From assembly GCA_934394595.1 (NCBI GenBank), contig CAKRRX010000099.1, forward strand, positions 1-9,607: a stretch of DNA of 9,607 nt. The letters run 5' to 3'. The position numbers and the translations under genes are program-made. Under the pieces are notes generated by a model. The model was not told where the DNA came from and did not search any database. It saw only the letters and a program-made list of their open reading frames with translations. The stretch is from an uncultured Blautia sp. GTDB lineage: Bacteria > Bacillota > Clostridia > Lachnospirales > Lachnospiraceae. This document shows positions 1 through 6,871 of the stretch, piece by piece. Every line of letters starts with the position of its first letter. The stretch's first letter is position 1.

Positions 1-30
1 TTTATCTGGATTAGCCATATAAGTCTGCAT
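1..30 (-). CDS. rplM: Ribosomal protein L13, 5' end only (10 codons)
   Basis: Only the first ten codons are in the window, reading MQTYMANPDK on the minus strand. This matches the usual N-terminus of clostridial L13 (a short M-x-T-[FY]-M-A-N-P stretch before the conserved core). L13 is an early-assembling protein of the 50S subunit. The ATG at 30-28 is preceded by a perfect AGGAGGT ribosome binding site at 43-37, with a 6-nt spacer. A structured leader and consensus promoter lie upstream, as expected for a highly expressed ribosomal operon. In Firmicutes rpsI (S9) normally follows, but it would lie beyond the left edge. The call rests on ten residues plus context. Confidence 0.85.
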   Translation of the reverse strand, partial: MQTYMANPDK

Positions 31-195
31 GGTTTTACCTCCTGTTATTTATCAACGATTGTTTGTATAAATGCGAAATCTCGCATATGTTAGTAATATG
101 GAAACGCTGGTGCAATTACTGCGGAAATGTCCGAAACCGCTGATAAATACTGTCGCCGGGGCTATTGGCTAAAGTATCTCGCACTACGTCACATT
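31..195 (-). promoter_or_regulatory. Structured 5' leader of rplM (L13-leader-like)
   Basis: About 160 nt lie between the inferred transcription start (about 194-195) and the rplM ATG. No ORF is evident, but several helices can be drawn. Hairpin I pairs 173-178 with 146-151 (GATACT with AGTATT on the minus strand), with an inner GCC/GGC pair at 167-169 and 155-157. Hairpin II has arms GCGG and CCGC at 140-137 and 124-121. Hairpin III is a perfect 6-bp stem, ATGCGA-GATT-TCGCAT, at 86-71. Autoregulatory L13 leaders before rplM are a known Firmicutes RNA family (Rfam L13_leader). Position and structure fit it, but I have not tested the sequence against the covariance model. No classical U-tract terminator is present, so control may be translational. 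Confidence 0.65.
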
Positions 196-200
196 GAGTA

Positions 201-229
201 ATTATATTATAAGCTTCCGCTCCTGTCAA
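201..229 (-). promoter_or_regulatory. Consensus sigma-A promoter of rplM
   Basis: On the minus strand the -35 hexamer TTGACA (229-224) is followed by exactly 17 nt and then the -10 hexamer TATAAT (206-201). Both boxes match the sigma-A consensus perfectly, so transcription should start at about 194-195. Such a strong promoter suits a ribosomal-protein operon. It points left, away from every other gene in the window. Confidence 0.92.
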
Positions 230-272
230 CTACTTTTTCCCTTATATTTCAAGTTTTTTTATTATTTTTCAC

Positions 273-301
273 TGGCATTTTCCATAACAAAGTGTTATAG
301 T
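273..301 (+). promoter_or_regulatory. Candidate promoter of the CDF exporter gene, with overlapping dyad
   Basis: A possible -35 TGGCAT (273-278), a 17-nt spacer and a possible -10 TATAGT (296-301) lie 57 nt upstream of the plus-strand ATG at 359. A perfect inverted repeat, ATAACA-AAG-TGTTAT (284-298), sits in the spacer and overlaps the first bases of the -10 box. That is where a repressor operator would be expected. The -35 is a weak match, and the region is AT-rich enough for chance hits, so the promoter call is tentative. The ribosome binding site GAGGTGAGG (346-354) precedes the start codon. Confidence 0.42.
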
Positions 302-358
302 TGAAAGAATAAATTTTTCAGCCACATGTTGCTTTTCTATTTTTTGAGGTGAGGTTTT

Positions 359-1528
359 ATGATAACATTTTTATCCCGTTTTTGCATCAAAAATTATAAA
401 GATTACAATTCTCCCCAGGTGCGACAGTCCTATGGTATGCTTTGCGGAGCTGTGGGAATTTTCCTGAACATCTGCCTTTTTGCCGGAAAATGGCTGGCAG
501 GCGTCCTCAGCGGCTCTATCGCTATCACAGCTGATGCCTTTAACAACCTGTCGGATGCAGGCTCTTCTATGATCACCCTTGTGGGATTTAAGCTTTCCGG
601 GCAGAAGCCTGATCCGGAGCATCCCTTTGGCCATGGCCGTATGGAGTATATCTCCGGACTTCTGGTTTCTGTGGCAATTTTGATCATGGGGTTTGAGCTG
701 ATCCGCTCTTCCATTGCCAAGATCCGCACCCCTGAGCCTATTGAATCCAGTCCGGTGATCCTTGGTGTACTGGTGGCATCCATTCTGGTCAAGGTCTATA
801 TGTACCATTACAACCACACTATTGGACACAGGATCGACAGTACTGCCATGCAGGCCACAGCCGGAGACAGCTTAAGCGATACAGTTTCCACGAGCCTGGT
901 ACTTCTTGCAACCCTGATCAGCCAGTTCACAGGACTCGTGCTGGACGGCTGGTTCGGTGTATTGGTTGGAATCTTTATTTTTTATACAGGTGTTACCACT
1001 ATGAAGGACACCATCGACCCTCTTCTTGGACAGGCTCCGGAAAAAAATCTGGTAGAAGAGATCCAGGAAATTGTCCTGGCTCATCCCCTTGTACATGGGA
1101 TGCATGACCTTATTGTCCATGACTATGGCCCTGGGCGTCTGATTCTTTCTCTTCACGCAGAGGTTCCGGCTCATGGTGATCTGCTGATCATCCATGATGA
1201 AATTGATAATATCGAGCATGAACTGCAAAAGAAACTGAACTGCTCTGCCACCATCCACATTGACCCTATTGTTACAGATAATAAGGAAGTCAATGAAATG
1301 CGCACTCAGCTTCAGGAGGTTGTACATAATCTTGACCGCCGGCTTTCTATCCACGACTTTCGTATGGTGGAAGGCCCCACTCACACTAACCTGATCTTTG
1401 ATGTGGCTGTTCCTTTTGAATGTAAAATGACCAATGTGGAGATAACCAATCTTCTAAAAGAGCGAATCCGCAATATGGATGACGGAAATTACTGTGCTGT
1501 GATCCAGATCGACCGTGTATATGCTTAA
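359..1528 (+). CDS. Cation diffusion facilitator (CDF) family metal exporter with extended C-terminus
   Basis: This 389-residue protein is an inner-membrane divalent-metal/proton antiporter of the CDF family. Transmembrane helices occupy about 27-215. The helix-2 motif ADAFNNLSDAGSS (58-70) and helix-5 motif TAGDSLSDT (167-175) give a transport site of N62/D66 and D170/D174. This NxxxD/DxxxD pattern lacks the histidine of the HxxxD zinc-type exporters, so manganese or iron is more likely than zinc (inference). DPEHPFGHGRMEYI (85-98) follows helix 2, as in the family. A dimerising cytoplasmic domain occupies about 228-304. Roughly 80 further residues (about 310-389) look like a second copy of it, making the protein longer than the usual ~300. 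The ATG at 359 has a good ribosome binding site (GAGGTGAGG). The gene is monocistronic and convergent with the sugar locus. MntE-like function is possible but unproven. Confidence 0.9.
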   Translation: MITFLSRFCIKNYKDYNSPQVRQSYGMLCGAVGIFLNICLFAGKWLAGVLSGSIAITADAFNNLSDAGSSMITLVGFKLSGQKPDPEHPFGHGRMEYISGLLVSVAILIMGFELIRSSIAKIRTPEPIESSPVILGVLVASILVKVYMYHYNHTIGHRIDSTAMQATAGDSLSDTVSTSLVLLATLISQFTGLVLDGWFGVLVGIFIFYTGVTTMKDTIDPLLGQAPEKNLVEEIQEIVLAHPLVHGMHDLIVHDYGPGRLILSLHAEVPAHGDLLIIHDEIDNIEHELQKKLNCSATIHIDPIVTDNKEVNEMRTQLQEVVHNLDRRLSIHDFRMVEGPTHTNLIFDVAVPFECKMTNVEITNLLKERIRNMDDGNYCAVIQIDRVYA

Positions 1529-1569
1529 AAAAACTGGCTGCCCTTTTTCCTGTGGCAGCCAGTTTTTTT
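1527..1569. terminator. Bidirectional intrinsic terminator between convergent genes
   Basis: A perfect GC-rich stem, ACTGGCTGCC (1533-1542) with GGCAGCCAGT (1554-1563), has an 11-nt loop and is flanked by A7 (1527-1533) and T7 (1563-1569). It should therefore terminate transcription in both directions. The A tract begins inside the TAA stop of the CDF gene (1526-1528), so the terminator is fused to the end of that gene. On the minus strand it lies 23 nt beyond the stop of the XylF-like gene and ends the sensory operon. Confidence 0.95.
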
Positions 1570-1592
1570 GCCTGTATCTCTGATTTCGGTCT

Positions 1593-2651
1593 TTATTCTC
1601 TGATATTCAGATAAACATCCTCCCGTGTATGGAATCCACCATCAATGATCACCTGATCCATATTTTCAGCAGTCACTGCAATAGGATCAATTTTGTAATA
1701 AGGAATATCATAGGTTCCGTCATAAAATGTATCTTCTGCTTTATATTTGCCATTACCAGAAACAATATCTTCCCCTTTTCCAAGGGCTACCGCAAACTCA
1801 GCTGCTGTATTGGCTTCCTGTTCAATAGGTTTATACACTGTCATATTCTGAGTTCCCTCTACAATTCTCTGGCAGGCTGCCAGTTCTGCATCCTGAGCCA
1901 CCACAGCCACCTTTCCGGCCATTCTGTTTTCAGAGAGAACCTTCACTACCTGGCTTGCCAGATCGTCATTTCCGCACATAATACCAACAATATCTTTTGT
2001 CTGTTCCAGAGCCTTTGCCGCATGAGCACCAGCCAGCTCTGCAAGCCAGTTGTCACAGTAGCCGGTATATACAATGTTCAGCTTACTGCCCTCCACTGCT
2101 TTTGTAAATCCTTTTACCACCTCTGAAACATTTCCATCCGTAGGCGAGCCATAGATGGCAAAAATATTTCCTCCCTGAGGACACGCCTGAACCAAGGCTT
2201 CGCCCATAAGAGTCCCAACCTTTTCATTGTCAATGGTGATATACAGATCTGCACCGATATTTTCCACAACACGGTCATAGCAGATCACATATATCCCCTT
2301 ATCCTTTGCCTCTTTCAGCACGTCATACAAGGCTTCTCCGTCAATAGGGATCACCACGATCACATCCATTTTTTTCTTTATAAAATATTCGATCTGGGAA
2401 ATCTGCTCTTCTACACTTCCACCGGCAACCTGCACATTCACCTCTGCCCCAAGACTCTGGGCGGTAGATACAAACATGTCTCTGTCCCGAAGCCAGCGCT
2501 CGATCACAAAAGAATCAAAGCTGAGACCGATCTGAAGCTTCTCCTCTTTTTCCGTTTCCTCTCTCCTGGGCTCCTGCTGTGTATCGCCACAGCCGGAAAT
2601 CAGCAGAGCCAATATCAGCACCGCCAGAAAAAGCCATTTTTTCTTTTTCAT
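1593..2651 (-). CDS. xylF: XylF-like sugar-binding lipoprotein, last gene of the sensory operon
   Basis: A 352-residue periplasmic-binding protein (Peripla_BP_4 type) anchored as a lipoprotein. A lysine-rich n-region and hydrophobic stretch lead to the lipobox ISGC, with Cys21. Landmarks shared with D-xylose-binding XylF are RWLRDRD (52-58), SQIE (85-88), YDR (125-127), DNEKVG (141-146), GSP.D.N (168-174), GNDD (227-230), QDAELA (253-258) and TVYKPI (271-276). The fit is closer to XylF than to ChvE. Xylose or a related aldose is the likely ligand, but specificity is inferred. Its ATG overlaps the TGA of the regulator gene in an ATGA arrangement, with GAGG (2663-2660) as ribosome binding site, so translation is probably coupled. 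No permease lies beside it: it may feed the MmsAB importer or act in sensing. The bidirectional terminator follows. Confidence 0.87.
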   Translation of the reverse strand: MKKKKWLFLAVLILALLISGCGDTQQEPRREETEKEEKLQIGLSFDSFVIERWLRDRDMFVSTAQSLGAEVNVQVAGGSVEEQISQIEYFIKKKMDVIVVIPIDGEALYDVLKEAKDKGIYVICYDRVVENIGADLYITIDNEKVGTLMGEALVQACPQGGNIFAIYGSPTDGNVSEVVKGFTKAVEGSKLNIVYTGYCDNWLAELAGAHAAKALEQTKDIVGIMCGNDDLASQVVKVLSENRMAGKVAVVAQDAELAACQRIVEGTQNMTVYKPIEQEANTAAEFAVALGKGEDIVSGNGKYKAEDTFYDGTYDIPYYKIDPIAVTAENMDQVIIDGGFHTREDVYLNIRE

Positions 2652-4243
2652 TTTCCATACCTCGCCTTGTATTCACTGGGAGTCATATCCATCTGCTTCT
2701 TAAATATTCTGCTGAAATAATTGGGATCTGAATATCCACTCTTTATTCCGGCCTCTTTTACACTGACATTTTCGTCCACCAGAAGCTCTTTTGCCTTGTC
2801 AATACGTACCCTGGTAAGATATTCAATAAAGTTTTCACCAGTCTCTTCTTTAAATATCTTGCTGAAATAATAGGGACTGATATTCACCTGTCCGGAAACA
2901 TCATCCAGAGAAATGTCTTTGCTGTAGTTTTCCTGAATGTACACCATGGCCTTTTTCACAGCAGAATTGGACTGATCTTCTTTCTGATCCCGGATGGCTC
3001 TGCAGATATTCACCATTTTCTCCTGGAACCATTTGCGCAGCTCTTCATAAGTGGTCATGGACATAGCCAGATCCAGATAATCCCTTCGATAACTGAATCC
3101 GTAATTAATAGCACCGCTGTCAAATGCCAACCGTTCTCCCCATATGATATATTCCAGTACCTTCAGCCTGATATTATTCATATCTTCTGCATAATGCTGT
3201 ACCATCCAGTCAAAAAAGGTATTCAGTTCCTGAAGCATTTCCTCTTCCTTTCCCTCACCCAGAAAACGAAACAGCTTTTTCTCATTGTTTCCGGGAAATG
3301 CCTCATCATAAACTCCGTTCTGTGAAAGATCTTCTATGTGTATTACCCTGCTCAGACTTCCATTTAATGCTCTTATAGCTTCTCTGTAGGAACGCTCAAG
3401 CTCTGCCATTTCCCAGATTCTCCCGATTCCTACACGAAACCTTGCATCAATCCGTCCTTCCAGTCTGGAAATCAGGCTTCTGGCTTTTTCCACAAGGTCA
3501 ATTCTTTCCTCATAAGAGTTCTCCGGAACCGGACAGGGTACCACCACAGGAATCCTGTTGGACATGATATTTCCCACCACACAGGAAAAGGAAGACTTAA
3601 CCACATCCCGAAATTCCGGATAAAAGCTCTGGGCCTTTACATTCATTCCCACCGGGCTTACCAGTCTTCCATTTTCGTAGCTCTGGCCAAACTGGATGAT
3701 CATTACATATCCCTGGGTATCCTCAATATCCAACAGCTGCTGGTAATAATCTGCAGCCTGCATTTCCTTCTGAAAAAGAAGGCTGCTCACATAGCTCGAT
3801 TCCACTACAGGAATCACTGTCTCCAGTTTTTCCTGTATTTTCAACAGATTACTTCTCTGATTTCGTATCTTATCCACTTTTTCAATTGCCTCTTCCACAA
3901 CGGAAATGATTTTCCCCTTGGAAATAGGCTTGGTGAGATACTTTTCCACTCCAAGATCAATGGCTTCCTTTGCATAGTCAAACTTGTCATATGCGGAAAC
4001 TACATAAAACAAAGCTGAATTATTAAATTTTCGTATTTCACGCATAGCCTGTATTCCATTGATTCCTGGCATATGGATATCCATAAAAACCACATCCGGG
4101 TGAAAGGTTTCGGCTTTCTCAATTACTACACGCCCGGTTTTTGCAGTTTCCACAATACATTTTTCTCCAAACTCTCCGAGAATTACCCCTTTAAACGCTT
4201 CCAGCATAATTCCCTCATCATCTGCGATCAGAATCCGGTACAT
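2648..4243 (-). CDS. YesN-type response regulator (REC - linker - AraC HTH)
   Basis: This 531-residue cytoplasmic two-component regulator has a receiver domain at about 1-125, with acidic pocket D8/D9, phosphoacceptor D55 in FMDIHMPG, S83 and K105. The long middle section (about 165-400) contains FRVGIGRIWEMAELERSYRE, resembling the GGDEF-like module of YesN/CdaR-type proteins but without catalytic motifs. Two AraC-type helix-turn-helix units occupy about 428-531, including SLDDVSGQVNISPYYFSKIF and a C-terminal SGYSDPNYFSRIFKK. The family activates sugar-transport genes after phosphorylation by a LytS/YesM-type kinase. The ATG at 4243 has GGGGAG (4257-4252) 8 nt upstream. It follows the kinase by 41 nt and overlaps the XylF-like gene by 4 nt. 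Likely targets are mmsA-mmsB and perhaps its own operon (inference). Confidence 0.93.
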   Translation of the reverse strand: MYRILIADDEGIMLEAFKGVILGEFGEKCIVETAKTGRVVIEKAETFHPDVVFMDIHMPGINGIQAMREIRKFNNSALFYVVSAYDKFDYAKEAIDLGVEKYLTKPISKGKIISVVEEAIEKVDKIRNQRSNLLKIQEKLETVIPVVESSYVSSLLFQKEMQAADYYQQLLDIEDTQGYVMIIQFGQSYENGRLVSPVGMNVKAQSFYPEFRDVVKSSFSCVVGNIMSNRIPVVVPCPVPENSYEERIDLVEKARSLISRLEGRIDARFRVGIGRIWEMAELERSYREAIRALNGSLSRVIHIEDLSQNGVYDEAFPGNNEKKLFRFLGEGKEEEMLQELNTFFDWMVQHYAEDMNNIRLKVLEYIIWGERLAFDSGAINYGFSYRRDYLDLAMSMTTYEELRKWFQEKMVNICRAIRDQKEDQSNSAVKKAMVYIQENYSKDISLDDVSGQVNISPYYFSKIFKEETGENFIEYLTRVRIDKAKELLVDENVSVKEAGIKSGYSDPNYFSRIFKKQMDMTPSEYKARYGK

Positions 4244-4284
4244 ATTCTTTGCTCCCCTTTTCTCTTCTTCTCACTTTTCCCCAA

Positions 4285-5781
4285 TTAGCATTCCTCTGCT
4301 TCCACAGGCAAATGGATCCGGACCTTCGTTCCTTTTCCAGGACCTTCGCTCTCTATGGACAGCAGATTTTTTCGTTTGTAATACAATTCCAGTCTGTCGA
4401 TTACATTTCCCACTGCAATCCCTGTGGAATAGCGGTCTTCGCCTTTATTGCGGGCTTTACCGTTCATAACTGCCCGGATCATCTCTTCTGTCATTCCAGC
4501 TCCATTGTCACTGACTGTAATCTCCAGTTCATCGTCTGCCTTGTGTATTGACATTTGGATCTGCCCGGTTTCCATACAGTCATGAATCCCATGCTGTACT
4601 GCATTTTCCACCAGAGGCTGCAATATCATACTTGGGATCCTGAAATCCCCGATTCCTTCTTCCACATCCTTTATATATGTGATATCCCCTGCAAAACGCA
4701 CGTTGAGAATATAAATGTAATTGTCAACTGCATCCACCTCTTCCCAGAGCATGGCATCATCTTCCATTTTCCGCACATTATAACGAAAAAAATCTGCCAT
4801 CTTTTCCAGAAATACACCGGTTCGATCTGCATCCTCCAGCATGGCAAGCTGTGCCCCTGCATTGAGACAGTTAAACAGAAAATGAGGATTTATCTGTGCC
4901 TGAAGGTATTTCAGCTGGGCTTCTTTCAGATGATTTTCCATAAGAAGCTCCCGCTCTTTCATCTGTGCCTGCTGTTCCATGCTCTCGCGCTGCTGCTGGA
5001 TGTGAAGACGGATACTGTCCAGCATCTGATTAAAGCCTCTTGTGACCACACCCACTTCATCCTCTGACACTACCGGAAGCACCGGCACATTCAGATTTCC
5101 CATTGCCACTTCATGTGCAGTGTTGGACAGCTGGGTAAGGGGACGTATCATAGATTTCACCACCAGAAGGGTAACTGCCACGCCAACTGCTGCCACGATC
5201 AGAATTACCACCAGCGACATGCGGTAAAGCACATCCATGGAAGAAAGCAGCAGCTGATAATTGGCTGAATTCATGCGAAATCTCAGATTATTCAGTTTAT
5301 AAATATAAGAATTGATATACTCGTAAAGTTCCTGTTCCTTTTCGTAAGAAGATTTATATTTTTCAATGTTCCTGCCTCGTTTTGCCTGAACAGTCTCACT
5401 GGTCTGGGAAAGATAGCTTTCGGACATCTGGCGGATATTTTTCTCCAGCATTTTCACTTCACTATCAACATTTCGATTATTCAGTTCATCTAGCAGCTGT
5501 CTGTACTCCTGCTCATACCGGTAATAATTTTCCAGTGCTTTTGAACCCTTTGTGTTCAGATATTCATGAACTGTACTTTCCAGCCGGGTAAGGGTTTCCG
5601 AAAGGTCATTGATCGCAGTATTACTGGAAAAAACAGCATCTATGCGGTCCACCCCTGTATGAATCTGTTCAAAGATAAAAAAATTGATACACACCACAAA
5701 TATCATCATCAGTACCATCACTGCACTTAAGCGGCTTTGTATGGATTCTTTTACAGAAAGGTTTACTCTTTTTTCTCTCAA
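4285..5781 (-). CDS. LytS/YesM-type sensor histidine kinase with HAMP domain
   Basis: A 498-residue membrane kinase. TM1 spans about 18-38. A largely helical external region (about 40-187) is followed by TM2 (about 188-209) and a HAMP linker (about 210-262). A coiled coil rich in Gln/Glu (about 262-295) leads to the His_kinase domain with QAQINPHFLFNCLN, where H300 is the phosphoacceptor. The ATPase domain has N-box ILQPLVENAVQHG (386-398), G1 DNGAG (425-429) and a G2 loop STGIAVGNV (452-460), in which Ala replaces the commoner second Gly. The external domain has no recognisable small-molecule fold, consistent with sensing through a binding-protein partner. The start is a TTG (5781-5779) overlapping the TGA of the preceding gene. 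The only nearby internal ATG (residue 22) would cut into TM1. The cognate regulator is the next gene. Confidence 0.93.
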   Translation of the reverse strand: MREKRVNLSVKESIQSRLSAVMVLMMIFVVCINFFIFEQIHTGVDRIDAVFSSNTAINDLSETLTRLESTVHEYLNTKGSKALENYYRYEQEYRQLLDELNNRNVDSEVKMLEKNIRQMSESYLSQTSETVQAKRGRNIEKYKSSYEKEQELYEYINSYIYKLNNLRFRMNSANYQLLLSSMDVLYRMSLVVILIVAAVGVAVTLLVVKSMIRPLTQLSNTAHEVAMGNLNVPVLPVVSEDEVGVVTRGFNQMLDSIRLHIQQQRESMEQQAQMKERELLMENHLKEAQLKYLQAQINPHFLFNCLNAGAQLAMLEDADRTGVFLEKMADFFRYNVRKMEDDAMLWEEVDAVDNYIYILNVRFAGDITYIKDVEEGIGDFRIPSMILQPLVENAVQHGIHDCMETGQIQMSIHKADDELEITVSDNGAGMTEEMIRAVMNGKARNKGEDRYSTGIAVGNVIDRLELYYKRKNLLSIESEGPGKGTKVRIHLPVEAEEC

Positions 5782-6791
5782 TGATCTGCCCCCGTTCTGT
5801 AAGTACGCACATTATTTTTGTTAATCACATGCTGCCCCACGCTGTAATAACTGCTGGTATGTCCAAGGGAGGAATATTCCTCCAGTGCATTCACACTGTA
5901 AGTTCCGATTTCCTTCATATCCAGTGCAATAGCAGAAGAAATAATTCCTTTATCGATAGCATCCAGGATCACATCGGAATAGTAAAAACCTACCACATCC
6001 ACGTTGCCTACCTCATTGTAATCTATCAGTGCCTGATAAACACACTCTGTAACTACTTCATCCATGCACACCAGCACATCCGGCAAGGTACCCCCGTTTA
6101 CGAAAATATCTCTCACAAATTCTTCTGTGTCAAAACCAGAGTTGCTGTCTATATTGTATTCCTGAATGTTTACAGACTGCTCCTGCTTCTTTTTTTCATC
6201 CAGTTCCTTTTTTATCTGATAGTAGATCAGATTGGTTTCCTGAGTCTTTGATTGGGAATTGGACAAAAGCATCACCTGCGTAGTCTGATTTTCCTTTAAA
6301 AGTCCAAGAATCTGTTCTGTGTAAGCATTTCCCAGCTGATAGCTGTTCAGCCCCACAAAGCTGATCCGGTCACTGGAGGAATCATCTGTCAGCACGGTAA
6401 CCACCGGAATATTTTCTTCCAGAGCTTCCTGGATCAGATTCCGCTCTTCCTCGCTTCCATCTGCTTCCAGAATGATTCCGTCTACCTGTGATGCGATTCC
6501 GATCCGCAGATAATCCTCCAGATTATAATCAATTTCCTGCCCGGTGGTCACCAGTTCCACATAAACGTCCTGCTCTTTGGCTGCTTCGCTGGCGCTTTCA
6601 TAAATGGAATCCCACATCAGTGCGTTGTCTTCGCTGGAGATCATCAGATAATGTTTTTCGTAACTGGCTGCTCGCTCTCCCTCTCCCAGATCCACCTGGT
6701 CCATACTTTTCTGAAAGTAGATCCAGATTCCTGAGAGAAACAGCAAACAGCCTGTCAGTATAAAGAATACAGTCAGTGTGGATTTTTTCAT
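5778..6791 (-). CDS. Membrane-anchored periplasmic-binding-type sugar sensor (XylFII-like role)
   Basis: This 337-residue protein has one N-terminal hydrophobic segment (about 5-26) and then a type-1 periplasmic-binding fold (Peripla_BP_4 type). Landmarks are VDGIILEADGSEE (103-115), IPVVTVLTDD (128-137), FVGLNSYQLGNA (145-156), DVLVCMDE (238-245) and VDVVGFYYSDVILDAIDKG (264-282). LTGC at 12-15 resembles a lipobox, but the hydrophobic run continues past the Cys, so an uncleaved signal anchor is more likely. It is the first gene of the operon and overlaps the kinase by 4 nt. In the described clostridial XylFII-LytS system a binding protein like this complexes with the kinase's external domain and signals ligand. 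That role is inferred here. The ligand is unknown: the XylF signature residues are not obvious. The ATG has AAAAGGA (6807-6801) upstream. Confidence 0.83.
   Translation of the reverse strand: MKKSTLTVFFILTGCLLFLSGIWIYFQKSMDQVDLGEGERAASYEKHYLMISSEDNALMWDSIYESASEAAKEQDVYVELVTTGQEIDYNLEDYLRIGIASQVDGIILEADGSEEERNLIQEALEENIPVVTVLTDDSSSDRISFVGLNSYQLGNAYTEQILGLLKENQTTQVMLLSNSQSKTQETNLIYYQIKKELDEKKKQEQSVNIQEYNIDSNSGFDTEEFVRDIFVNGGTLPDVLVCMDEVVTECVYQALIDYNEVGNVDVVGFYYSDVILDAIDKGIISSAIALDMKEIGTYSVNALEEYSSLGHTSSYYSVGQHVINKNNVRTYRTGADH
5789..5793 (-). promoter_or_regulatory. Ribosome binding site supporting the TTG start of the kinase
   Basis: A GGGGG run lies 7 nt upstream of the TTG at 5781, inside the last codons of the preceding gene. 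No ATG or GTG in this frame is available between it and the first transmembrane helix. It supports TTG as the true start, with translation coupled to the upstream gene through the TTGA overlap. Confidence 0.6.
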
Positions 6792-6842
6792 GTTATATGA
6801 TCCTTTTGTTCATAGCCTGCGCTGTTTTTTATTTTCTAATAC

Positions 6843-6871
6843 AGTGTACCATATTTTTTACAAAATGCCAA
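6843..6871 (-). promoter_or_regulatory. Candidate promoter of the four-gene sensory operon
   Basis: On the minus strand a -35 TTGGCA (6871-6866), a 17-nt spacer and a -10 TACACT (6848-6843) match the sigma-A pattern, with one and two mismatches respectively. Transcription would start near 6836-6837, leaving a leader of about 45 nt before the ATG at 6791. The -35 begins at the foot of the preceding terminator stem. This would allow the sensor genes to be transcribed independently of the transporter genes upstream. No clear operator or catabolite-repression site is visible. Confidence 0.55.

Noticed and set aside
371..829. Minus-strand ORF of 152 codons opposite the CDF gene, and similar antisense ORFs at 430-792 and 872-1384
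   Set aside because: They lie wholly opposite a clearly recognisable exporter, have no family signature and their starts lack a ribosome binding site.
1629..2126. Plus-strand ORFs opposite the XylF-like, regulator, kinase, sensor and transporter genes (for example 4249-4551, 4555-5067, 5781-6251, 8183-8698)
   Set aside because: All are shadows of well-supported minus-strand genes. They are Cys/His/Phe-rich, low in conserved motifs and have no operon logic.
6792..6869. Catabolite-repression (cre) site near the sensory operon promoter
   Set aside because: I looked for the CcpA consensus on both strands here and found no convincing match.
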